DNA of 64,000 nt from Bufo bufo (Eukaryota; Chordata; Amphibia; Anura; Bufonidae): NCBI RefSeq assembly GCF_905171765.1, contig NC_053392.1, forward strand, positions 35,038,956 through 35,102,955. The letters are read 5' to 3'. The notes under the pieces were generated by a model. The model did no database searches. It was given only the letters and a program-made list of their open reading frames with translations, and was not told the DNA's origin. This document shows positions 22,149 to 32,844 of the stretch, piece after piece (the stretch's first letter is position 1; each line of letters opens with the position of its first letter). A program made the translations under genes and the position numbers.

Positions 22149-22617
22149 GAGTTTGCGGTTGGGCAAATGGACTGTTTGCGGTTGTTTGCGGTGCATTAAA
22201 AGGGGAGTTTGGTCTGTCAATGTCTGTGAAGCGGGCTTAACCCTTACACTACCTGATCGATACAACATCATACCTGATCGTATATAGACACTGGATGTTT
22301 TAAACCACGTTGTTCAAAAAAAATTGGGATTGTTAGGTGATTTATGCCCTTTATGGATTAAAATCCAACTCTGCGTCAACTATGTAATTTTCCATGGGAG
22401 TTTTGCCATGGATCCCCCTCCGGCATGCCATAATCCAGGTGTTAGTCCCCTTGAAACAACTTTTCCATCACTACTGTGGCTAGAAAGAGTCCCTGTGAGT
22501 TTTAAAATTCGCCTGCCTATTGAAGTCTATGGCGGTTCGCCTGGTTCGCCCGTTCGCGAACATTTGCAGAAATTCGCGAACGGAAAATTTTATGTTCGCG
22601 ACATCTCTAATAACAAG

Positions 22618-23486
22618 TCAACCACTGCTAATTTAAAGGGGCTTTAACACAAAGTGATTCATATTGTATGGGGACGAAAGATGGTTGGTATAATCCCTCA
22701 TCCAACAGTTTGCATATTGTTGGCAAAAATATTGTTGGCAAAAATTATTTTTATGTCAATATAAAAGTTTTGATCAGGTTCCAAACAAGAGTTTGCTCAG
22801 GCCCGATCAATGGGTCGTTTAGATGGGTTAATGACTGGCCAAATGAATATTCTTTCCTGGTCCTTAGCCTTTGTGAAGGGACCAAAGGTAACAAGAATTC
22901 TGCCTCCTGTCTAGTATAAAAGCTCCAGTTCTGCTAGGTCCTTTATTCCTGCTATAAACTGCAGCACTGTGTTCAGATTTCTAGGAATAGGAATTTTTAT
23001 TCCCAGTTTCAGGGACCTGTGATTCCTATAATGCACATTTATAATATGACTATGGGAGGAATATATAGTACACCAAAATTCCATACCATGGGTGAGATTC
23101 ATCAATAGTGACACAATGAATTATGAATGGTAAATGATATTGGGACAATGCTCACTGGACATGTGAGATGTCTCTCTCCTTTACCTCCCCAATGGACACC
23201 AAAAAAGAGTACCACATTTTTGCTAAATATAGGCTTTACTAAATGCAAGACTTTTCCAGACAGTTCAAGTAAGTGTCACAAATAATAAATGTGTTTGGCA
23301 TCTACTCTGTTTTTGAACCTTTGTACCTCTTTGTAAACCTCCCACAAAGACATTAGGATAGGTCTGAAGGTTGTTGGAGGACAGAAGGTCTAAGGAATGT
23401 AGTTTTCCTGATAACCCTGGAAGGGCATAGAAAAAGGTCAAGTTCAAAGAAAAAGACTAAGGACTAAGAGAAGGAATGGTTAGTAC
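22618..23486. other. Unassigned sequence, no gene seen
   Basis: No coding motif or repeat boundary was recognised. A short direct repeat (TTGGCAAAAATATTG) occurs near 22720-22745. Confidence 0.4.
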
Positions 23487-24234
23487 TAGAGATGAGCGAA
23501 TTTAAGTTGACGAAGTGGAATTTGATCCGAATTTCCTCGCGCTTCGTGGTAACGAATCGCATTATTTCCTAAAATGGCTGCGGCACGTGTGAGGACATGG
23601 AGAAAGGAACTCAGGGAAGGCAGGATCACTCACAATGCCATGCATGCAGCCAATCAGCAGCCAGCCAGCCAGCCCTGTGATGTCACAGCCTTCTAAATAG
23701 CATCAGCCATCTTAGATTCTGACATTTACCAGGGTACTGAGTGCAGGGAGAGAAGTCAGCAGGCGCTAGGGACAGTGATAGGAAAGACTTCATTGTGCTG
23801 AAAAAATGATTTACAAGTTCAGGGAAAGGATAGGGAGGCATCATTCCACAGCATTTATGTTGAACAGGGGGAGGTTACAGCCTGGGTAAAAGGAACAATC
23901 CTATTACACCTTGCTGCACTGACTGGGGATCCAAATTGCCATTATACAGCTCTGTAATTCCAGCAAACCGTTCTTATTAGAGTGCAAGTGCTGTTTGGTA
24001 CCGCCATTAACAGGGTTTATTACAAGGAAATATTTCTACGTCTTATTTGCCCTTGTGCGGTGCAGTTATAAGCTCTAAAGAATTTTTTTGCTTGTATTAG
24101 TCGCAAAAAAAGGGCTTATTAGACGTTGTGTGGTGAAGTGAGAAAATTACAGCCTTTTTTGTTGTGTATTAGTGGCAAAAGTAATATATATTTGCCAGTC
24201 AGCGGTGCAGGTTTATGTTCTAAATAGAGATGAG
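23487..24234. mobile_element. hAT-type 5' end, fragment 1
   Basis: Begins TAGAGATGAGCGAATTT with GAAT/ATTC-rich subterminal repeats, the same start as other hAT ends in this window, followed by a leader-like region (CCAATCAGCAGCCAGCC). No transposase follows before another terminus begins at 24235. Confidence 0.6.
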
Positions 24235-25416
24235 TGAATTTTAAAAAAATTGAATTCGCCGGTTCGCCAATTTTTAAAAAAAATATTCGGTACGATCCGA
24301 ATATATTCGCGGCGAATCGCATTAAAAAAACGGCTATTTCCTGGCTGCAGAGAGCCTTTATAGTGGTGTAGAACACTGTGCCTTGCAGTAACACACATAG
24401 GGAGTCTGCTGTGGTAGTGAAATAATACTGTGAGTCAGTATGACAGGCAGGTGACAGGCGCCGCACTTAGAATCACTGCACACTTCACTTATTGGGGCAG
24501 TCATGGGGCCAAAACTGACCAAAGAACTCAAGTGTGAACTCAGCCTTACAGGTCGATGTTAGCGCCAAGAAGAAGCGCTTTCCTCTTACACCGTCGTCAG
24601 CTGATTCCACATAGATGTCTACAGAACCTGTTCTATTAAACGCTTATACAAGTAAACCCCCCTGACAGAGTGGAGAGGGTGTCAGCAGTAAGTTTGTGTT
24701 GATGTCACTGATTCATTTTCCCCATTCTCTGATCTGTCAGAACAATAACCCACAAAAAACGGATCCTGTCTGTTGAGCATCCGCCTTTACTCGGTCAGCA
24801 TTTGGTCAGTAATCCATCAGTATTGCTAATGCAAAAAAAACCTGAAGTGGATCCAAAACAGAGATGATACGTGAATGGAATATTTGCATGTCTTCTGTGT
24901 TTTGTACCCACTCCTGCTTTTGACTACCAAATCACAAGCCAATTCTGATGGGACCATACAGGCCTTACAGCTGCTACACAGACAGGATCCGTGGTGTGTC
25001 TCATTTTTCCTTCCTTCTGACAGATCAGAAGAAGAGTCAAATAAATGAATATGTCAGCCAGGCCGAAAGGCAAAATAGTGGCCTAGTCATAAAGTGGGGA
25101 GGGTGTGAAAAGCATGAGAAGTCCACAGAGTGGCCCTATAACATAGTGGTGAGGTGAAAGCAGCATGAGGAGGCCACAGAGTGGCCCAATGACATAGTCT
25201 GTAGGTGGCGGCAATCATCAGGAGGCCACAGATTGGCGCAATGACATTGTGGAGGTGGCAGCAGCATGAGGAGGCCACAGAGTGGCAAAGTGACATAGTG
25301 TGGAGGTGGCAGCATCAGGAGGCCACAGAGTGGCAAGGTGACATAGTGTGAAGGTGGCAGCAGCACCAGGAGACCACAGAGTGACCCGGTGACAGAGTGG
25401 GGAGGTGGGTTGCAAT
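24235..25416. mobile_element. hAT-type 5' end, fragment 2
   Basis: Begins TAGAGATGAGTGAATTTT, followed by GTTCGCC and GCGGCGAATCGC words. It continues through an unremarkable leader into a 56-bp tandem array. It directly abuts fragment 1 and is followed by another terminus at 25417, so these look like serial insertions into one another or a chain of truncated copies. Confidence 0.55.
25087..25410. repeat. ~56-bp tandem array
   Basis: About six units of the type AGGAGGCCACAGAGTGGC followed by a TGACATAGTGTGGAGGTGGC-like phrase. Minus-strand frames over it (25087-25497) are periodic translations of the repeat and not genes. Confidence 0.88.
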
Positions 25417-26426
25417 TAGTGATGAGCGGGAGGTGCCATATTCGATTTTGCGATATTTCGCGAATATTCGATAGAATTTTCGTCTTATATTCATCAAAAT
25501 CGAATATTCGTCATTATTCTATTTATCGCAAATAATATGCGATTTAATTATTCGCGTATTGCGATTTTCTTTTAACTGTATAAGGCAACTGTCCTATTGG
25601 TTGGCTATGGCTATGTCTAATATGTGTATTATACGAATATTCGCTATATTGCTATATATTCTAGTTTTAGAATATGACGAATATTCTAAAAAACAAAGTT
25701 ATAGCAATATAGCGAATATTCATAAAATACACATATAGACTGCAATTTAGCTAATATAGTGCTATAGTATTTTTTTTTAATAGTGTGAATTTTTCCAAAT
25801 CTGAAGTTCAGAAGAGAAAAAAAAAATTTGACTATAAAAAAGATTATAGCACTATATTAGCTAAATTGCAGTCTATATGTGTATTTTATGAATATTAGCT
25901 ATATTGCTATAACTTCGTTTTTTAGAATACTACGAATATTCTAAAAAAAACGAAGATATAGCAATATAGCGAATATTCGTAAAATTCAACCTATTAAAAA
26001 AAAAAATACTATAGCACTATATTATCTAAATTGCAGTCTATATATGTATTTTACGAATATTCGCTATATTGCTATATTTTCTTGTTTTAGAATATGACGA
26101 ATATTCTAAAAAACAAAGTTATAGCAATATAGCGAATATATTTGTTATTTAGAATATTCGTCTTTTTTTTCTTCAATGTGTACTGTTATTCCACCTTGGC
26201 ATACTGCTCCCCAACAAGCGCCCCCATCACCATGGGAACGCCTGTGGGTTAGAATATACCATCGGATCTGAGTTTTCACAAACTCAGGGAAAACTCAGAT
26301 CCGATGGTATTTTCTAACCCACAGGCGTTCCCATGGTGACGGTGACGCTTGTCGGGGAGGAGTATGCGAACAACTGTACAGATTTAAAAAAAAAAAAGCG
26401 ATTATTCTAAATAACAAATATATTCC
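25417..26426. mobile_element. AT-rich palindromic element with hAT-like start
   Basis: It starts TAGTGATGAGCGGGAGG and is followed by ATTCG/CGAAT words, as in the other hAT ends. Most of 25440-26133 is alternating inverted copies of phrases such as AGCAATATAGCGAATATTC and AGCACTATATTAGCTAAATT. It ends in a 292-bp palindrome that a solo LTR abuts at 26427. No protein is encoded. Confidence 0.55.
26134..26425. repeat. 292-bp near-perfect palindrome
   Basis: The left arm starts GAATATATTTGTTATTTAGA and the right arm ends with its inverse (TCTAAATAACAAATATATTC). Both arms contain the GC-rich block CCATGGGAACGCCTGTGGGT or its inverse and CATCGGATCTGAGTTTT or its inverse. The centre is near 26280. 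The core block (26209-26363) is highly conserved between arms. Confidence 0.85.
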
Positions 26427-26912
26427 TGTCATGCCCTGTTCAGACGGTGTGCGGAGGTCTGTCAGATTGTCAGCACGTGTCTAACCTTTTGTTTGTTTTG
26501 GAATCATGCTGGATCCGCCTTCCTTCAGGTGCTCTGGGTGGGGTCATTGGCTTAAATTGCCTTCAATCCCAGAGGGCCGTGCGGGTTATAGCTTTCAGTC
26601 TGGCCTTGGATTCAAGGAAGGAAGGATTGTCTGTTCCAGCTCAGATAAGTTTGATTTCTGTTTGTGTTGTTTGCGGTCTAGGCTATTTGTGTGTCTTCTG
26701 CCCCTTCTCCCCTTTCACCATCTCAGGGATTCTAGGGTGTTTGCAGTCCAGGCACGAGGACACTTCATTCCTACCATTAAGGTCTGAATGTGGGCTTAGC
26801 AGCGTAGGGACAGAAGTCAGGGATGTGTTAGGAGGTGACCTGTCCCCAGCATCTAGCCTAGACACTTGTGTATTTGGTTGTTTGTGTATCTGAGTTCCTG
26901 TCCGCCGTGACA
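26427..26912 (-). mobile_element. Solo LTR, same family as 35655-36172 but inverted
   Basis: It reads TGTCATGCCCTG at the left and GTCCGCCGTGACA at the right. The inverse of this segment matches the LTR at 35655-36172 along its length (shared phrases include CCTAGAATCCCTGAGATGG and AAGTGTCCTCGTGCCTGG or close variants). The flanking pentamers differ (ATTCC and ACACC), so no target duplication is visible and a rearrangement is possible at one side. No gag or pol frame is present. Confidence 0.75.
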
Positions 26913-26916
26913 ACAC

Positions 26917-27142
26917 CTGGGAAATAGTGACCATAAAGTAATAACCTTCCAATTATAATTTAAAAGAGTGTTTCTTCAGGGAGGAACAAAAATACCAAAC
27001 TTCAAAAAATCAAAATTTAGCCAACTAAGAGAGGCCATAGGCCTAACTAACTGGGACAAAGTCCTCAAAAATAAAGATACAGCCACAAAATGGGATATTT
27101 TTAAAAGCATCCTAAAATCTAATTGTGAGAGGTACATACCTT
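26917..27142 (+). pseudogene. CR1 fragment, left copy of a ~225-bp duplication
   Basis: Encodes a piece of CR1 protein upstream of the reverse transcriptase (GGTKIPNF, LREAIGLTNWDKVL, KWDIFKSIL). It is nearly identical to 27859-28085, which is the start of the second CR1 copy. The two copies flank the Penelope-like fragment at 27143-27858. The first base shared by both copies is the same (CTGGGAAAT), as is the last shared block (GAGGTACATACCTT). Confidence 0.75.
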
Positions 27143-27173
27143 GATAAAGCAGTACGCAAAACGCGCGTCGGGG
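27141..27173 (+). ncRNA. Degenerate hammerhead ribozyme-like motif
   Basis: TTGATAA takes the place of the CTGATGA core, GC-AGTAC-GC forms a short stem II, AAAA replaces GAAA, and CGCGCGTC is followed by GGGG. Three core positions differ from the consensus, so cleavage is unlikely. Its 5' stem-I strand coincides with the junction to CR1. Confidence 0.45.
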
Positions 27174-27858
27174 TGGGGACTGGTGGTGCATGTCTGTGGT
27201 GGAATACTCCTTCTTGGTCAGTATAATGCCTATAATTATGACTTATTATATGTTGGTCAGTACTTTCATCTAGTGATGTGATCCATCCAAATATTATCCA
27301 TGTATTCAGCCTGGTGAACCTTTGCTTATCATTTGATAGTCTCTGCGGAGATCTTACTATATGGCATTGATGTATTTAGCTTTGCTATTCATTAATTGTA
27401 CAATGGTGTGACTTACAATCATTACTACATTCATTATTGTGTATTCAGCCTGGTTAACCCTCGCTTATCACTTGATAGTCTCTGAGGAGATTTTATTATA
27501 TGGCATTTATGCATTTACCTTTGTTATTTATTAATTGTATGATGATGTGATTCACATTTATTACTATATTCTTTTCACCATGGATGTATGTAGCTTGGGT
27601 ATCTATTAGGCACCCTATTCAGCTGCAGTCATCATATCTCACCTTTTGAGTTAGATGTTGTGAATTGTCAATCATGTGAAGTGATAATATAAAATGATGT
27701 ACTAATAAATATATGTTTTGATATGAGCATGGTGTTGATTTAGTTCTTAATATGAAGACTCGTATATTTTTGGTTGGTTCTGTAGTCGAGTGATATACGT
27801 GTCGTTTGGTATATAACTCTTTTTGGGAAAAATGTTTTTGGTTTTTTTATGCTTGTTG
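27143..27858 (+). mobile_element. Penelope-like element terminal fragment
   Basis: The segment starts inside a hammerhead-like motif (ending ACGCGCGTCGGGG) and then runs through AT-rich sequence with internal direct repeats (CATTTGATAGTCTCT and CACTTGATAGTCTCT; TATTCAGCCTGGT twice) to TTTTTTTATGCTTGTTG. There is no reading frame. Hammerhead motifs are known from the repeat ends of Penelope-like elements, and the motif matches the one at 32196, so I assign it there by inference. It interrupts a CR1 copy and is flanked by about 225 bp of duplicated CR1. Confidence 0.6.
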
Positions 27859-28221
27859 CTGGGAAATAATAACCATAAAGTAATAACCTTCCAATTATCA
27901 TTCAAAAGAGCGTCTCTACAGGGAGGAACAAAAATACCAAACTTCAAAAAAGCTAAATTTAGCCAACTAAGAGAGGCCATAGGCCTAACTAACTGGGACA
28001 AAGTCCTCACAAATAAAAATACAGCCACAAAATGGGATATCTTTAAAAGCATCCTAAAAATCTCATTGTGAGAGGTACATACCTTATGAGAATAAAAGGT
28101 TAAGGCTACTTTCACACTTGCAGCAGAGTGATCCGGCAAGCAGTTCCGTCGCCGGAACTGCCTGTCGGATCCGGCAAAATGTATGCCAATTGATGGCATT
28201 AGTAAAAAAAAACAATATATG

Positions 28222-29458
28222 CCCCAACCAGGGAATCTTATGCGATGGTGGCGCCTTGTGTGCCTTCGTACGCAAATTTGTTCCTGGGGCTGTGGGAGAG
28301 GGATCTGTTCCTGTCAGATCGGTGCATGTCGATGGACCGCGCCATTTTTTGGGCGCGGTACATCGGCGATGTATTCATGATCTGGCAGGGAAACTCATTT
28401 GAACTACATAATTTCTTTAAGACATTGAACAATAACTTGATTTGACAAGAACTCTATTGAGTTTTTGGATGTCCAGTTGGAAAGGGGCATGGATGGCTCC
28501 ATTCTAACGAATGTTTTTAGGAAACCAACTTCTGTTAATGCTTACTTACATGCATCTTCATCCCATCCTCCACAGATGATTAACTCAATTCCGACCGGAC
28601 AATTCTTACGAGCTCAGAGGATATGTTCAACGGACCAGAGGTTTGAACAACAAGCTAATTATTTGATACAGAGGTTTACAAGCCGTGGGTACAGTCAACG
28701 TTCGATCAAAAAATCCTACAGAAGAGCAAGGACATGTTCTCGTCATGATCTTTTATTCTCAGAGAGACAGAAGTCAAGTGATAACAAGGCAAGATTCATT
28801 ACGGGCTATCATTGTAGATGGTTTGAGATGAAGGACATTTTAAAAAGGTTTTGGCCGGTCCTTTTAACTGACCCTATTCTTGCTAAATATCTATCTTCTG
28901 GCCCATTAGTAACAGCAACACGTTCTAAAAATTTGAGAGATCATCTTGTTCGTAGTCTCTTTTCGAAACAAATTCCGCCAACATTTCTAGGGATGAGTGA
29001 ACCAAGATGGGTTTTTTTCCCATGTGGGAAATGCATTGCCTGTCCAAACATGGAGAGAGCTACTTCTTTTTATGATTCGACCCATGGAAATACATTTCAA
29101 ATAACACAGTGTCTAACATGTACAAGTATAGCAGTTATTTATTACGCGACATGTCCCTGCCCGAGAATTTATGTGGGTTTAACCACAAGAGAGTTGAAAG
29201 TCAGGGTACGTGAACATGTTAGAGATATTATGTCAGCAACCAATGAGAAAGATCCGAATAATCTAAAACCTGTGGCTAGACATTTTAAGTTATATCATGA
29301 GTTCGAAGGTTTGGGCGATTGATTGTGTTTTGAAAAATATCAGAGGTGGGGATATATCAAAAAGATTAGCACAGCTTGAATGCAAGTGGATTTGGAAATT
29401 AAATACCTTACATCCAAATGGTTTAAACGAATCCACCGGTTTTTCATCATTTTTATAG
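28222..29458 (+). pseudogene. Penelope-like RT / GIY-YIG endonuclease fragment
   Basis: It opens within RT motif B (APCVPSYANLFLG, 28251-28290). Motif C reads RYIGDVFMIW at 28356-28386, where Penelope proteins have YIDD, so a catalytic aspartate is replaced by glycine. A frameshift near 28440 leads to a long frame (28465-29322) with IEFLDVQLERG, the cysteine-rich CGKCIACPNM (29018-29050) and the GIY-YIG-type endonuclease signature VIYYATCPCPRIYVGLT (29133-29183). A second frameshift near 29305 leads to the conserved tail (KRLAQLECKWIWKLNTL), which stops at about 29458. In the family the RT copies the RNA and the endonuclease nicks the target; this copy is inactive. Confidence 0.9.
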
Positions 29459-30350
29459 GTTTGATGTAGGGTGATTCCGGGTCTCCACATCCAAAAAGGT
29501 CTTGTTTTTAATGTTTCACTTTGGGATTTTTAACAGATTCAATTTGGCATATACTTACCATAAGTAATAAATGTAATCCGTATGTTGTCTAGTCTGTGAC
29601 TCTCTGATATTTACAGGAGTTTTTTTCTGGAGTGGGATGGTGAATATAGTTTCATGGGATCTAGTCAGTATGTGGAGGAATGCGATGAGAGCATGTGGTG
29701 TTTTTTATTTATTTATTTATTATTTTTTTATTATTATCACTAAATATTATTTATCATTTTTTGTGTTACTGTGTAATATAGAGATAGTCACCACTATTTA
29801 AATAATATGACACATATATGTGGTCGAATATAGGGTTTAGTTGGTATTATAATAGATACTTGTTGGTATGGTCACATGTTGACCTAATATCAATATGTGA
29901 CATTTACATATGGTCACAAGATTTGCAATCACACTTTTAGTCACATTTCTTAAGTAATATGTATTAATTCATTTTTTTCACAATTTTTTCACATTTTGCA
30001 TCACTATTTGTATTTATACATTATATGTCACATTTATTTATTAATTTGTTTATTTATTATTATTATTATTACTACTATATTATTATCTTTATATCGTCAC
30101 AATACCCCTTTTCACTCCATATTCATCACATTGTTCACATTATGGTGTATGATTAATTATTTATGGTATATTATTTATACTCCTCGCATATATAGATTGT
30201 ATATACTCACAATTTCTATATATAATGTATTTTGGATATGTATATATATATATGTGTTCAATATTTATTAGGTTTACAATTATATATTTTGAAATGAGTG
30301 ATATAACACAGATGATTTTATGGAATGGACACACTTTGTATTTTTATATA
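29459..30350. other. Penelope-like 3' region, AT-rich
   Basis: Very AT-rich sequence after the RT/endonuclease frame, with TTATTTATTTATT-type runs. The frames at 29996-30271 are low-complexity and not considered genes. It resumes at 31735 after an inserted element. Confidence 0.6.
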
Positions 30351-30522
30351 CCGTATTTTTCGCCCCCTACAAGACGCACCCCCCCCCCCCCCCCCCAAAA
30401 AAAAAAGTGGGGGAAAAATAGCACTGCGTCTTATGGGGCGAATGCTGCAATTTTACAGTGATACATCGCTGCCGCACAGCGCGGCCGGCGTGTGTATCGG
30501 CGTGAGGGAGGAGGGACTGGGG

Positions 30523-30945
30523 GCCGGCATCTTGTTTTGTAATGGCAGTGGGGCCCGGTGCAGTCGCTGTATTCTACTACACCGGGCCCCGCTCACTGTA
30601 GTAATCATATAGGCAATGTTAATTCAACTCCTATCCAAGCTTTAGTACGGTACTTACTACTAACTTGCATAGCAGGCAGGTGGGTGGGAGCCGGCAGCGT
30701 AACGCACTTTATGAATGAAGCAGGCGGCGCAGGCGCATGACGTAGTGAGTTACGCTGCCGTATCCCGCCCACTTGCCCGGCCTCCTGCCTGCTCTGGAAG
30801 TTAGTAGTACCGTAAGTACCGTACTAAAGCCTGGATAGGAGTTGAATTAACATTGCCTATATGATTACTACAGTGAGCAGGGCCCAGTGTAGTAGAATAC
30901 AGCGACTGCACCGGGCCCCCGCTGCCATTACAAAACAAGATGCCG
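30523..30945. repeat. Internal inverted repeat, ~140-bp arms
   Basis: GGCATCTTGTTTTGTAATGG at the left and CCATTACAAAACAAGATGCC at the right mark the outer ends of the arms. Inside them both carry the ACCGGGCCCC block and CATATAGGCAATGTTAATTC or its inverse. A GC-rich spacer of about 140 bp separates them. It can form a long hairpin. Confidence 0.85.
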
Positions 30946-31017
30946 ACCAACAGGGACACTGCTATGGGGGGATCTGTGGATGACACATAGCATAAGATGC
31001 TATGTGTCATCCACAGA

Positions 31018-31612
31018 CCCCCCCCATAACAGTGTGTCATCCTCAGATGCCCCCATAACAGTGTGTCATCCCCAGATGCCCCCATAGCAGCGTCATGCCA
31101 TCCCCAGATGCCCCCATAGCAGTGTCATGCAATCCCCAGATGCCTGCATAGCAGTGTCATGCCATCCCCAGATGCCCCCATAGTAGTGTCATGCCATCCC
31201 CAGATGCCCCCATAACAGTGTGTCATCCTCAGATGCCCCCATAACAGTGTGTCATCCCCAGATGCCCCCATAACAGTGTGTCATCCCCAGATGCCCCCAT
31301 AGCAGTGTCATGCCATCCCCAGATGCCCCCATAGCAGTGTCATGCCATCCCCAGATGCCCCTATAGCAGTGTCATGCCATCCCCAGATGCCCCCATAACA
31401 GTGTGTCATCCTCAGATGCCCCCATAACAGTGTGTCATCCCCAGATGCCCCCATAACAGTGTGTCATCCCCAGATGCCCCCATAGCAGTGTCATGCCATC
31501 CCCAGATGCCCCCATAGCAGTGTCATGCCATCCCCAGATGCCCTTATAGCAGTGTCATGCCATCCCCAGATGCCCCCATAGCAGTGTGTCATGCCATCCC
31601 CAGATGACCCCA
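31018..31612. repeat. 29/32-bp minisatellite
   Basis: Two interleaved unit types: CCCCCATAACAGTGTGTCAT plus CCCCAGATG (29 bp), and CCCCCATAGCAGTGTCATGC plus CATCCCCAGATG (32 bp). About 19 units. The pattern of types is itself partly repeated (31018-31200 resembles 31210-31380 and 31390-31560), indicating amplification in blocks. Confidence 0.9.
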
Positions 31613-32195
31613 TAAGTTCAAAACCCACCAAAAGCACACCTTTTGGTTCAAAATATATATTTTCTTATTTTCCTCCTCTAAAACATAGGTGCGTCTTATG
31701 GGCCGATGCGTCTTATAGGGCGAAAAATACGGTAATTTATCTTTTATATAATCACGTATTGAACCACTATATAATCTAATCATGTCTTTCATTCTATTTT
31801 ATTGTGGGCGGCCGTCCTCTTCTCTCTTCTCATTTCTCATCAGTATTGCGATTTTATTTATAATCATCTCTCTCTCCATCTGTTCCCATGATGTCATCTC
31901 CTACTCACAGTTAATATGCGGTGAATCTTACTATCAGATCTGACATGCGCAATGTTTCCTTTGATGGTAGAGACACGGACTCGCGATACTATGTAATGCG
32001 ATTCCGTGCTGACATCATCATCACGTGATCGCGGCCGCGATCACGTGGTACAACGCAGATCATATGATCTCCAAGAGCCGTTTGGCGCGACCGCATCTCA
32101 CTTCCTGAGTTACACAGATGATGCAAAGTAAGATAATCATTTTATGTGTGGTGATTGGTTTGCTGGTGTATTTAACCTGTGTCCCCCAGTGATGA

Positions 32196-32243
32196 CGCCA
32201 CCCCCAGACGAAGGTTCGCCGAAACGCGCGTCGGGGTTGACGC
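32196..32243 (+). ncRNA. Hammerhead ribozyme motif, one core change
   Basis: Core box CAGACGA (32205-32211; consensus CTGANGA, so U4 is changed), stem II GG-TTCG-CC, the GAAA box (32221-32224), and a CGCGCGTC stem III/cleavage segment (32225-32232) followed by GGGGT, which pairs with ACCCC (32200-32204) as stem I. This is the minimal type I form with a very short stem III, known from Penelope-like elements. Predicted cleavage is after C32232. The U4 change probably abolishes or weakens activity. Confidence 0.7.
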
Positions 32244-32844
32244 CATCCTGGAGGAGGCACAGCATGGGTAACCGTTTAATGTCCTTTTGATTGTGAATGA
32301 ACATGTTTCTTGCACTTTATCTTCAATCATATATATACAGATGGACTGATTTATGGACGTAGTATACGCTGTGTTTATCCTCCAGATGATGACGCTTTTT
32401 CCCTGCACCTATGCTCTTTTTAATCATGTTTGTGAAATATTTGTAATCATGTAATAAAATGCCATTGATGGCATTAGTAAGACTGATCAGGATCATGATC
32501 AGTCTTAAAAATGCATGATCAGTCAGAAAAATGCATTGAAATGCCGGATCCGTCTTTCCAGTGTCATCCGGCAAAACGGATCCGGCATTTATTTTTATCA
32601 CCTTTTTTTCGGTCTGCGCATGTGCAGACTGGAAGGACGGATCCAGCATTCTGGTATTTTTAATGCCGGATCTGGCACTTATGCATTCCTATGGAATTCA
32701 GGCATTCAGGCAAGTCTTCAGTTTTTTTGTCCAGAGATAAAACCGTAGCATGATGCGGTTTTATCTTTTGCCTGATCAGTCAAAATGACTGAACTGAAGA
32801 CATCCTGATGCATCCTGAACGGATTACTCTCTATTCAGAATGCT

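Larger units (their letters stand above)
15588..22617 (+). mobile_element. BED-finger hAT transposon (hAT A) with 8-bp target duplication
   Basis: The element proper is 15596-22609 (7014 bp). It starts TAGAGATGGCCCGAATAGTT and ends in GCGACATCTCTA, so the terminal inverted repeat is TAGAGATG. The flanking octamers are identical: ATAACAAG at 15588-15595 and 22610-22617, the duplication length diagnostic of hAT. Both subterminal regions are full of GTTCGC/GCGAAC words, likely transposase-binding sites. It contains a transposase pseudogene, a Tc1 derivative (16008-16411), a solo LTR (17011-17661) and tandem repeats near both ends. Confidence 0.95.
30349..31734. mobile_element. Inverted-repeat element with CCGTATTTTTCGCCC ends
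   Basis: The ends are CCGTATTTTTCGCCC (30351) and GGGCGAAAAATACGG (to 31732), each bordered by TA, which would fit a Tc1/mariner-type duplication. Next to the ends both sides carry AAGACGCAC or its inverse. The body has a large internal inverted repeat (about 30523-30660 against 30800-30945) and a minisatellite (31018-31612). No transposase frame is present. Confidence 0.75.
28189..32480 (+). mobile_element. Penelope-like retroelement, 5'-truncated, with 17-bp target duplication
   Basis: Insert 28206-32463 is flanked by ATTGATGGCATTAGTAA at 28189-28205 and 32464-32480. It encodes the C-terminal half of a Penelope-like protein (reverse transcriptase from motif B, then GIY-YIG endonuclease), followed by a long AT-rich 3' region with a hammerhead motif at 32196-32243. 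A separate inverted-repeat element is inserted at 30351-31732. The 5' truncation within the polymerase is typical of target-primed insertion. Confidence 0.88.

Noticed and set aside
26447..26893. 148-codon plus-strand frame as a possible host gene
   Set aside because: It lies wholly within a solo LTR; the inverted copy at 35655-36172 does not keep the frame.
30371..30410. C-run and A-run pair as a possible regulatory element
   Set aside because: Homopolymers at a transposon border, prone to sequencing and assembly error; no further support.
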